Assembly: GCA_028685295.1 (NCBI GenBank)
Contig: JAQUEL010000025.1
Coordinates: forward strand, 1 to 22,144
Direction of reading: 5' to 3'
Origin: a bacterium
GTDB lineage: Bacteria > UBP13 > UBA5359
DNA: 22,144 bases
The position numbers and the translations under genes were made by a program. Shown here in pieces: positions 15,897 to 22,144 of this stretch (positions are counted from its first letter, which is position 1; each line of letters opens with the position of its first letter). A model generated the notes under the pieces. The model saw only the letters and a list, made by a program, of their open reading frames with translations, was not told the DNA's origin and did no database searches.

Positions 15897-15935
15897 AATG
15901 CCTCAAGGCGTAATAGCGGCTTGAGGCATTTTTTT
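15897..15935 (+). terminator. Strong intrinsic terminator after ftsH
   Basis: A perfect 11-base stem AATGCCTCAAG / CTTGAGGCATT (15897-15907 and 15920-15930) is followed by an unbroken T run to 15935. It cleanly separates ftsH from the next gene. Confidence 0.95.
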
Positions 15936-15985
15936 ACACTTTAAGCAATCGGTTGCAGCCTACATAAAGCAAGGAGAAGATCCCA

Positions 15986-16888
15986 TTGGAGAAGCTGGTA
16001 GAATGTATTCCCAATTTCAGTGAAGGCCGTTCTCTCGAAGTTGTGGAAAGGCTTGTCGATATCGTCAGATCCGGTGGCGCAGAGCTGCTGGATTATTCAT
16101 CAGATCCGGATCATAACCGTACTGTTATAACCTATGCCGGCGATATGCAAGATGTTGTTGAGACCGCCTTCAAGCTGGCCCGGCAGGCGGTGGAGGAGAT
16201 AGATATGCGTTCTCACAGCGGCGTTCATCCTCGCATTGGTGCGTTGGATGTTTTACCTTTGGTGCCGTTGGAGAACACTACTCTCGATGATTGCATATCG
16301 GCAGCACGTGAACTTGGCAAACGGTTGGGAAAAGAATTGCGATTGCCCGTATATTACTACGGTTATGCTGCCAGGAATGCTTTGCATGTCAGGCTCTCTG
16401 ATTTGAGGCGAGGCGGGTTAGAGGGGCTGAAAAAACGTATGCTGTATAATCCGGATTGGCGCCCGGATGAAGGCCCCGGTTATCTTCACCCTACAGCCGG
16501 TGCCGTGGCACTGGGGGTCAGAAAGCCGCTGATTGCTTATAACGTCAATCTACGGTCCGATGATTTGAAAGCAGCGCAACGCATTGCAGCGCATATCAGA
16601 GAGAGAGGCGGAGGATTGCATGGTGTCGATGCTCTGGGCGTAAGGCTGGCTGAGGCCGGTATGGTTCAGGTTACAGTGAATTTGCGTGATAGAGGGCTCA
16701 CCTCTTTGGATATGATTTATGATGACATTTGTACCGCCGCCGCTGAAGAGGGTATAACGGTCGATAGCGGTGAGCTTATCGGCATGATTCCGCTTGACGA
16801 GGTAATGCGTGTGTTCGGCCGAGCGACCGGTTTGTCCGGCGTTGGCCCGGAGCGTGTATTGGAGTGGAAACTGAAAGAAAAAAATTGA
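15986..16888 (+). CDS. Glutamate formimidoyltransferase
   Basis: Transfers the formimino group of N-formimino-glutamate to tetrahydrofolate, normally the last step of histidine degradation and also a step in anaerobic purine breakdown. The 300 residues correspond to the formiminotransferase domains only, without the cyclodeaminase half of the fused animal enzyme. CIPNFSEGR near the N-terminus is the family signature, and H81 in MRSHSGVHPRIGALD fits the catalytic histidine. TTG 15986 lies eight bases after AAGGAGA (15971-15977). It is isolated from ftsH by a terminator. No hut, purine or one-carbon genes are in the window, so the pathway it serves here is unknown. Confidence 0.93.
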   Translation: MEKLVECIPNFSEGRSLEVVERLVDIVRSGGAELLDYSSDPDHNRTVITYAGDMQDVVETAFKLARQAVEEIDMRSHSGVHPRIGALDVLPLVPLENTTLDDCISAARELGKRLGKELRLPVYYYGYAARNALHVRLSDLRRGGLEGLKKRMLYNPDWRPDEGPGYLHPTAGAVALGVRKPLIAYNVNLRSDDLKAAQRIAAHIRERGGGLHGVDALGVRLAEAGMVQVTVNLRDRGLTSLDMIYDDICTAAAEEGITVDSGELIGMIPLDEVMRVFGRATGLSGVGPERVLEWKLKEKN

Positions 16889-16905
16889 GCTTTAATATCT
16901 GATGA

Positions 16906-16923
16906 TCTTCAGAGCGCTGAAGA
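16906..16923. repeat. Short perfect hairpin between formimidoyltransferase and trpB2
   Basis: TCTTCAG and CTGAAGA (7 bp) enclose an AGCG loop. The half-site CTGAAGA recurs directly at 16942-16948. There is no following T run, so it reads more like an operator or mRNA structure than a terminator. Confidence 0.4.
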
Positions 16924-16977
16924 ACAAGGGTTTTAAAATAACTGAAGAGAATATATTAATGATCGGAAAGGAGTGCT

Positions 16978-18333
16978 ATGATGGAAATCAGAAAATTCGA
17001 ACTTTCCCAGAATGAGATGCCGGGTAGCTGGTATAATGTAGCGGCTGATCTGCCGGCACCAATGCAGCCCGCATTGCATCCAGGCACACATCAGCCTTTG
17101 GGCCCGGAGGATCTGGCGCCGATATTCCCAATGGAGCTTATTGAGCAGGAGGTCAGTACGCAGAGATGGATAGATATACCGGGTGCGGTTATGGATGCTT
17201 ATCGTCTCTGGCGTCCGACGCCGCTCTTTCGCGCTGTAAATCTGGAAAAACGTCTTAAAACACCGGCCAGGATATTCTTTAAATATGAAGGCACCAGCCC
17301 GGCCGGCAGCCATAAGCCCAATACGGCCGTGGCGCAGGCATACTATAACAAGAAAGCCGGTGTAAAGAGGATTACGACAGAAACCGGTGCCGGGCAATGG
17401 GGATGTGCGCTATCATTTGCATGCAACACCTTCGGTCTGGATTGCAAAGTATTTATGGTGAAGGTAAGTTATAATCAAAAGCCTTACCGCAAGTTTATGA
17501 TGCAGCTCTGGGGAAGCGAGGTTATACCAAGCCCCAGCAACATGACGGAATCAGGCCGTCGCATACTGGATAATGACCCCATGAGCAACGGCAGTCTCGG
17601 TGTAGCTATCAGTGAAGCGGTGGAGGAGGCCGTTAGGGATAAACATACCAAATATGCGCTGGGAAGTGTCCTGAATCATGTGTTGCTTCATCAAACCATC
17701 ATAGGACTTGAAGCTAAAAAGCAGATGGAGATGGCCGGGGCATACCCCGATATTCTCATCGGTTGTGCCGGCGGGGGCAGTAATTTTGGTGGATTGGTCT
17801 TTCCCTTTGTTCCTGATAAAATGGCCGGCAAAGATATCAGGATAGTGGCCGTAGAGCCGGCAGCCTGTCCTACGCTGACCAGAGGATTTTATCGCTATGA
17901 CTTTGGCGATGTGGCCAGTCTCACTCCATTGATGAAGATGTATACTCTGGGGCATTCCTTTATGCCGCCCGGAATACATGCCGGCGGATTACGTTACCAT
18001 GGAATGTCGCCGTTGGTGAGCCTGCTTTATGAGCACAAGGTAATGGAAGCCATATCATATCCGCAGCTTCCGGTGTTTGAGGCGGCGATTCTATTTGCCA
18101 ATGAAGAGGGGATTATACCGGCTCCTGAATCGTCGCATGCCATTAAGGCGGCAATAGACGAAGCAGTGGCTTGCAGAGAGAGCGGACAGGAGAAGACCAT
18201 TCTTTTCAATCTCAGTGGAAATGGTCAGCTGGACCTGGCTTCGTATGATGCTTACCTATCCGGTAAATTAGAGGACTATGAGTATCCGCAGGAAGCGATA
18301 GATGCCGCCATGTGCGAGGTTCCGGTTATTTGA
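16978..18333 (+). CDS. TrpB2-type tryptophan synthase beta-like protein
   Basis: A PLP enzyme of the TrpB2 subgroup (TIGR01415), 451 residues versus about 400 for standard TrpB1, with the extra N-terminal stretch typical of this group. The cofactor lysine is K113 in [14 protein letters not shown], and the phosphate-binding loop is [11 protein letters not shown]. It condenses indole with serine (or phosphoserine in some archaea), often without a TrpA partner; no trpA or other trp gene is present here. ATG 16978 and ATG 16981 are adjacent; AAAGGAG (16967-16973) fits the second slightly better by spacing. It may act in indole salvage, or as the beta subunit for a trp operon elsewhere. The 89-base gap from the preceding gene carries a small palindrome. 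Confidence 0.92.
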   Translation: MMEIRKFELSQNEMPGSWYNVAADLPAPMQPALHPGTHQPLGPEDLAPIFPMELIEQEVSTQRWIDIPGAVMDAYRLWRPTPLFRAVNLEKRLKTPARIFFKYEGTSPAGSHKPNTAVAQAYYNKKAGVKRITTETGAGQWGCALSFACNTFGLDCKVFMVKVSYNQKPYRKFMMQLWGSEVIPSPSNMTESGRRILDNDPMSNGSLGVAISEAVEEAVRDKHTKYALGSVLNHVLLHQTIIGLEAKKQMEMAGAYPDILIGCAGGGSNFGGLVFPFVPDKMAGKDIRIVAVEPAACPTLTRGFYRYDFGDVASLTPLMKMYTLGHSFMPPGIHAGGLRYHGMSPLVSLLYEHKVMEAISYPQLPVFEAAILFANEEGIIPAPESSHAIKAAIDEAVACRESGQEKTILFNLSGNGQLDLASYDAYLSGKLEDYEYPQEAIDAAMCEVPVI

Positions 18334-18434
18334 GAGAGGTTCTGAGCTATCGAGAGTTCCATGTTCGTTGCGGAACGTTGGAATGCATTGTTTGGGAAGC
18401 GGAGTTTGTTTGCAAGCTAGAAGGTTGATGATTG

Positions 18435-19646
18435 ATGCGCATTTGCAGAATAATGATCATTGCGGTTTTTCTGCTGGCAGGGTGGTGGGAGAGTACCGGA
18501 ATGGCCGCCACCCATATTGATAAGGCCAGGGAGTATGCCGTCTGTGGCTTGCTGGATAAAGCTGTGGGCGAGTATCGTGCCGCTCTGGAGAAGGATCCTA
18601 CAGACGAATCTCTTAGATGGGAAATAGCCGCTCTGGAATACAGGTTGCTGAAAAACAGGCTGCCTGTTAATAGCAATCTGAGACCTGTTGATGCTATATC
18701 GGGATTTGAAGATTACAGGGGTGCATTTGCAGAATGGTCCGGCAAGGTAAGGTGCCTGCTTCAATCCGAACCGCGGTTAATCTATCAGTTGGATATCGAA
18801 GATATTACCGTCAATCTGGCTTCGGCATTGAATTACGAAGAGCTATCCCCTGGCAGAGCCGTTACAGTTATCGTTAAGATTCCCTATTCACCTGATAAGA
18901 TTACGCCGGAGGTTGTGGCTGTAACGATGCAAGCACCAGTGAGGATAATTCCGGTTGAGGATGATGTGGGTGCACTTCAACTTCATGCTGCTCAGGAGGA
19001 CTATGAGGAATATAAACCACAGGAAGTTATTGCCGCTAATGATCCACCGGTAAGACGAGCACCTGCTATCAATCGCCAATCCGTGAGAACGGTGAGGACG
19101 GTATCCAGGAGGTCTCCCGCTTCAGGAAGCAGGCATAATAATCCACCAAGAACCGAACAAATCGGGAGTGAAGACTTTTATATAAAAGCCTATGCAGCAG
19201 CAGTTAAGCATTTCAACACTCGCCTCTCTATGAAGGATGCGGAAAATATAGCCGATACAGTTCTCCGTTATTCCGCACAATACGATATAGATCCACGTCT
19301 TATCATGGCGGTACTGGCTGTAGAGTCAAGCTTCAATCCAATGGCAACCTCCTCTGCAGGCGCAGCCGGACTGGGACAGCTGATGCCTGCCACGGCAGCC
19401 GGATTAGGCATTACCGACAGATACGATCCAACGCAGAGCATTTGGGGAGCAGTCAAAATTCTTAAAGGCCACATGGATAAATGGAGCGGAAAGGGCAAGG
19501 ATCTTCAACATGCGCTGGCACTGGCCTGTTATAATGCCGGCCCTGGGGCGGTAAGCAAATATGGAGGAATACCTCCTTATAGAGAGACACAAAATTATAT
19601 TCAAAAGGTTATGTCCCTTTACAATCTCTTTTGTGGAGCACGTTGA
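18435..19646 (+). CDS. Exported lytic transglycosylase, SLT domain
   Basis: Cleaves peptidoglycan glycan strands at the cell surface. The 403 residues begin with a signal peptide (hydrophobic core in RIMIIAVFLLAGWW, cleavage plausible after GMA). A short TPR-like helical segment follows at about 27-70 (KAREYAVCGLLDKAVGEYRAAL), then an unassigned middle part, a basic Ser/Arg/Pro-rich linker at about 205-245, and a C-terminal SLT domain (about 280-400). The catalytic glutamate is E297 in AVESSFNP, followed by AGAAGLGQLMPATA and CYNAGPGAVSKYGG. ATG 18435 or the TTG at 18432 could start it, with AGAAGG upstream. The roughly 100-base gap after trpB2 shows no terminator. Possible roles are wall turnover or sporulation, given the sigH neighbour. 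Confidence 0.9.
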   Translation: MRICRIMIIAVFLLAGWWESTGMAATHIDKAREYAVCGLLDKAVGEYRAALEKDPTDESLRWEIAALEYRLLKNRLPVNSNLRPVDAISGFEDYRGAFAEWSGKVRCLLQSEPRLIYQLDIEDITVNLASALNYEELSPGRAVTVIVKIPYSPDKITPEVVAVTMQAPVRIIPVEDDVGALQLHAAQEDYEEYKPQEVIAANDPPVRRAPAINRQSVRTVRTVSRRSPASGSRHNNPPRTEQIGSEDFYIKAYAAAVKHFNTRLSMKDAENIADTVLRYSAQYDIDPRLIMAVLAVESSFNPMATSSAGAAGLGQLMPATAAGLGITDRYDPTQSIWGAVKILKGHMDKWSGKGKDLQHALALACYNAGPGAVSKYGGIPPYRETQNYIQKVMSLYNLFCGAR

Positions 19647-19660
19647 GGCAATTTGCAGAG

Positions 19661-19689
19661 TATACAAAACATGGTGTATATGGTAAAAT
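19661..19689 (+). promoter_or_regulatory. Candidate sigH promoter with overlapping operator-like repeat
   Basis: TAAAAT (19684-19689) has an extended -10 TGG (19681-19683), but the -35 region is poor. The inverted repeat TATACA (19661-19666) / TGTATA (19675-19680) lies where a regulator would block such a promoter. This is a motif-level inference. Confidence 0.4.
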
Positions 19690-19790
19690 AGTTACCGGTG
19701 TTTGGCCACAGAATCCATTGCTGGTTCAGCGCTATAGCGATGGGGCAGCCACTGAAGGGATTTTTATCGCTTTTGTGGTGTTTTTGTATC

Positions 19791-19809
19791 GTCAGGTGCT
19801 TTGCCTGAC
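19791..19809 (+). promoter_or_regulatory. Hairpin in the sigH leader
   Basis: GTCAGG and CCTGAC form a perfect 6-bp stem with a 7-base loop, eight bases before the AGGAG ribosome binding site (19817-19821). It could influence translation initiation of sigH. Confidence 0.4.
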
Positions 19810-19828
19810 AGGAATGAGGAGTATGGTC

Positions 19829-20488
19829 ATGTGTCCTATGCCGGTTGTTTTGCATGATTTGGAGAAGAAAAAATATAAGCATATGACCGATCTGGAGATT
19901 GCTACTGCTGCCCAAAACGGCGATTCCAAAGCTGCGGAGTATCTGCTTAGCAAATACAGAAATTTAGTGCGCATGCGGGTAAAGTCCTATTTTCTCCTTG
20001 GTGCAGAGCGTGAGGATATCGTCCAAGAAGGTATGATAGGGTTATATAAGGCTATTCGCGATTATAGAGGCGATAAGCTGACATCATTCAGATCATTCGC
20101 AGATTTATGTATCACTCGTCAGATAATAACAGCCATCAAGACGGCTACCCGCCAGAAGAATATTCCGCTTAATTCAGCTATGTCACTTGATAAGCCTGTA
20201 TTTGATGATGACTCCAACCGCACATTGGCGGATCTCTATCTTACCGAAACGGTCTGTAATCCGGAAGAGAAGTATGTTAATGATGAAGTAATGACACAGG
20301 TGAAACAGAAGCTCAAAGAAGCCCTGAGTGAGCTGGAGTGGAAGGTTTTACTCTCCTATCTCGATGGCAAGTCTTATCGTGAAATGGCCGAAGAGCTCAA
20401 CCAGGGCGTTAAATCCGTTGATAATGCGCTCTTCAGAATAAAGCGCAAGGTAGCCAATAAGCTTTGCATCAAGTTGAATACCAAGTGA
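19829..20488 (+). CDS. sigH: RNA polymerase sigma factor SigH (Spo0H)
   Basis: Alternative sigma-70-type factor of the transition state and early sporulation. The 219 residues agree with the 218 of B. subtilis SigH, and long stretches are nearly identical to it as I recall: region 2 with SYFLLGAEREDIVQEGMIGL and LTSFRSFADLCITRQIITAI, then TATRQKNIPLNS and SLDKPVFDDDS. Region 4 contains LSELEWKVLLSYLDGKSYREM (in part) and VKSVDNALFRIKRK, the DNA-binding helix-turn-helix. ATG 19829 is chosen because AGGAG (19817-19821) is seven bases upstream; the open frame runs back to TTG 19631, but those 66 codons do not resemble any sigma factor. The leader has a hairpin and an operator-like repeat. It is not followed by the usual rpmG-secE-nusG. 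Confidence 0.95.
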   Translation: MCPMPVVLHDLEKKKYKHMTDLEIATAAQNGDSKAAEYLLSKYRNLVRMRVKSYFLLGAEREDIVQEGMIGLYKAIRDYRGDKLTSFRSFADLCITRQIITAIKTATRQKNIPLNSAMSLDKPVFDDDSNRTLADLYLTETVCNPEEKYVNDEVMTQVKQKLKEALSELEWKVLLSYLDGKSYREMAEELNQGVKSVDNALFRIKRKVANKLCIKLNTK

Positions 20489-20535
20489 ATTGAATAAAGA
20501 TTTATATATCTGATAACGGAGGGGAGGTGAGATAT

Positions 20536-22144
20536 TTGGAAAAAGCATGCAGACGTGAAATTGTGATCCTTATAATGGCTTGCACTTTTCTGTTTGCCGT
20601 AGGCAGTATTGTTGGATTAACGGCCGTCAAAGCAGGTGATACTCCCATCTCACTTTACATTGTTTCTCCAAAGGACGGCGCAACTCTTGCAGGGGATGCG
20701 ACCCTGATAAACGTGGCTTATAATTGTCGGCTACAGCCTGTCGTTTCTCTTGAATTATATGTGGATGACAGATTCTATGATATGTATCAGCCGTCAAAGC
20801 CGGGGATGCAGGGAGAGCATGAATTCAGATGGAATACTCTCTCCTGTTCACAAGGCGTTCATAAATTACGTATCAACGCGTATGATGCTGGAGGTAACGT
20901 TGCCGTAACAGAAATCAAAGTGAATGTCAGTGCAGGACCAGTCTTTTCCGTTCCTGGTTCCGGAACGGGCTCCTCCTTACCGGAAGATAAAGATGAGGAG
21001 AGCGGCCGACCAGGCGATGATTCGTCAGTAATTCCGGCCAAGCCCGTGGAGTCAGAGCCCGCGGTAAAGATACTTGAGCCCGGTGCAGATTCTCGTGTTA
21101 CCGGCATGGTTGAGATTATTGTCTCCATCAACGATATGGATGATTTTAAATATATGATCTTCTATGTTGATGGTAAGCTTAAGAAAATAAGCAACGTTGC
21201 TCCTTTCAGATATGAATGGAATTCAGATAGGGAGACGTCCGGCCGGCATAAATTGTCTGTCAGGGCATATACAGAAGCCGGAACCGTAGTGACCGACGAT
21301 TGCCGGATATGGGTAAGAGTTGAACCACCGGTTGCCGGAGCTGATATCAAGCCGGCGGCCGAAACTCCGACATCAAACGTGAATGGGCCGGAAACAAATA
21401 TTCCGCAGGTGACGGGTGCTAAGGTATCTGCTGCAAAATCTGAACCTGCTGATGCTGTCAAAGCATCGATCGATGTTGCCAACCCAGCTCTCAATGTGAA
21501 CGACGGTACTAATATAACATTCGGTATGGCGAACAATCGAATATCCAACCCACTTTTGCCGGGGCTGAAATCACCAACAATCGGTGCCGCACCGGCCTCT
21601 GTAGCTCAGACACCCGTTGCGGGGCCTGGATTCAAGGATGCGATAAGAGAATCATATGCCGCAAAAGTTGATGCCAAAAACCCGGCTGCCGAGATGAGCT
21701 ACAGGTCCATTGCGGAAGCACAATCCTCAGCTCTATCTGTGTCGCCAATAGGCGTGCCGCAGGTAACGGCGCCGAGTGCAGCAGCCAGAAAGGCTGCCGC
21801 GGCAACGGTAACCGGCAGCACAGCCAAGGAACAGACCGGCGCCGAATATGTGGTTAAAGCCGGGGCTGAGTCCGTAGCGCGTGAACTGGGGGTCAACCCT
21901 CAGGAGATGGCGGTTACAGCTGCACAGCAGATTGTTACACCCGTTGTGCCGCAGGTAACGGCGTCGAGTGCAGCAATCAGAAAGGCCGCCGCGGCAACGG
22001 TAACCGGCAGCACAGCTAAGGAACAGACCGGCGCCGAATATGTGGTTAAAGCCGGGGCTGAGTCCGTAGCGCGTGAACTGGGGGTCAACCCTCAGGAGAT
22101 GGCGGTTACAGCTGCACAGCAGATTGTTACACCCGTTGTGCCGC
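20536..22144 (+). CDS. Exported Ig-like-domain protein with 64-residue tandem repeats, 3' end beyond window
   Basis: The frame from TTG 20536 is open to the window edge (536 codons, no stop) and is preceded by GGGGAGGTGA (20521-20530), the best ribosome binding site here. I do not recognise the full-length protein. Visible parts: a signal peptide or anchor (IVILIMACTFLFAVGSIVGL); an Ig-like beta domain at about 36-132 (SPKDGATLAG, LELYVDDRFYD, HKLRINAYDAGGNVA), resembling Big_7-type domains; an acidic Ser/Pro linker; a second similar domain at about 177-263 (ILEPGADSRV, MIFYVDGKL, HKLSVRAYTEAG); an Ala/Pro/Asn-rich region; and from about residue 407 an Ala-rich repeat of 64 residues, two full copies and the start of a third. 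A cell-surface or wall-associated structural role is likely. It lies just after sigH. Confidence 0.85.
   Translation, partial: MEKACRREIVILIMACTFLFAVGSIVGLTAVKAGDTPISLYIVSPKDGATLAGDATLINVAYNCRLQPVVSLELYVDDRFYDMYQPSKPGMQGEHEFRWNTLSCSQGVHKLRINAYDAGGNVAVTEIKVNVSAGPVFSVPGSGTGSSLPEDKDEESGRPGDDSSVIPAKPVESEPAVKILEPGADSRVTGMVEIIVSINDMDDFKYMIFYVDGKLKKISNVAPFRYEWNSDRETSGRHKLSVRAYTEAGTVVTDDCRIWVRVEPPVAGADIKPAAETPTSNVNGPETNIPQVTGAKVSAAKSEPADAVKASIDVANPALNVNDGTNITFGMANNRISNPLLPGLKSPTIGAAPASVAQTPVAGPGFKDAIRESYAAKVDAKNPAAEMSYRSIAEAQSSALSVSPIGVPQVTAPSAAARKAAAATVTGSTAKEQTGAEYVVKAGAESVARELGVNPQEMAVTAAQQIVTPVVPQVTASSAAIRKAAAATVTGSTAKEQTGAEYVVKAGAESVARELGVNPQEMAVTAAQQIVTPVVP
21754..22144 (+). repeat. 192-bp tandem repeat array, two copies plus start of a third
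   Basis: Unit 1 is 21754-21945 and unit 2 is 21946-22137; the third begins at 22138 (GTGCCGC) and runs out of the window. The two copies differ at about five positions, all in the first 75 bases, and the last roughly 120 bases are identical. The period is exactly 64 codons, so the frame is kept. Such identity points to recent duplication or gene conversion, and copy number probably varies between strains. Confidence 0.93.

Noticed and set aside
19631-19828. 66 extra N-terminal codons for SigH from TTG 19631
   Set aside because: They do not resemble sigma factors, overlap the end of the transglycosylase gene, and a proper AGGAG site precedes ATG 19829, which gives the normal family length.
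20859-22088. Minus-strand frames in the 3' part (about 90, 128, 65 and 62 codons)
   Set aside because: They are antisense to the continuous plus-strand repeat protein; the duplicated minus frames simply mirror the 192-bp repeat.
21754-22144. Repeat array considered as CRISPR
   Set aside because: The repeats are 192 bp, directly adjacent without unique spacers, and in frame with a coding sequence.

Overview
The window looks like a chromosomal segment of a spore-forming member of the Firmicutes, probably class Clostridia. The evidence is a SigH-type sporulation sigma factor, a CdaA-type diadenylate cyclase, strong AGGAGG-like ribosome binding sites with many TTG starts, near-consensus SigA promoters, a threonine operon that uses the phosphoglycerate-mutase-like 'proposed homoserine kinase', and a TrpB2-type enzyme. 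The genus cannot be fixed from the sequence alone. Apart from one transposase, one transporter and one relic, the window is housekeeping DNA, with nearly every gene on the + strand.

Layout. Positions 1-2100 hold an apparently intact IS1634-family insertion sequence with its own promoter and terminator. Positions 2100-2594 are non-coding and contain a decayed helix-turn-helix relic that resembles the tail of a REP-associated transposase. Positions 2595-3821 encode an MFS drug-efflux-like permease. A strong promoter near 3880-3909 starts a cluster: cdaA (c-di-AMP synthesis), glmM (phosphoglucosamine mutase), acpS (carrier-protein activation), nnr (NAD(P)H-hydrate repair) and a two-CBS-domain protein. 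The usual cdaR/ybbR between cdaA and glmM is missing. In its place is a short leader ORF with a perfect ribosome binding site that overlaps the glmM start.

An elongator tRNA-Met(CAU) with a textbook promoter and its own terminator follows at 8733-8907. Next come hom, thrC and an ApgM-like putative homoserine kinase, which together complete homoserine to threonine, and then tilS. An extended -10 promoter overlapped by an inverted repeat precedes ftsH, which ends in a strong terminator.

The right part contains a stand-alone glutamate formimidoyltransferase, a TrpB2-type PLP enzyme, an exported lytic transglycosylase and sigH with a structured leader. The window ends inside an unfinished gene for an exported Ig-like-domain protein that enters a 64-residue, nearly identical tandem repeat. 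This open, repeat-bearing gene is the least conventional locus. The missing cdaR and its leader ORF form the second point of interest. I found no CRISPR array, rRNA, phage or recognisable defence system.
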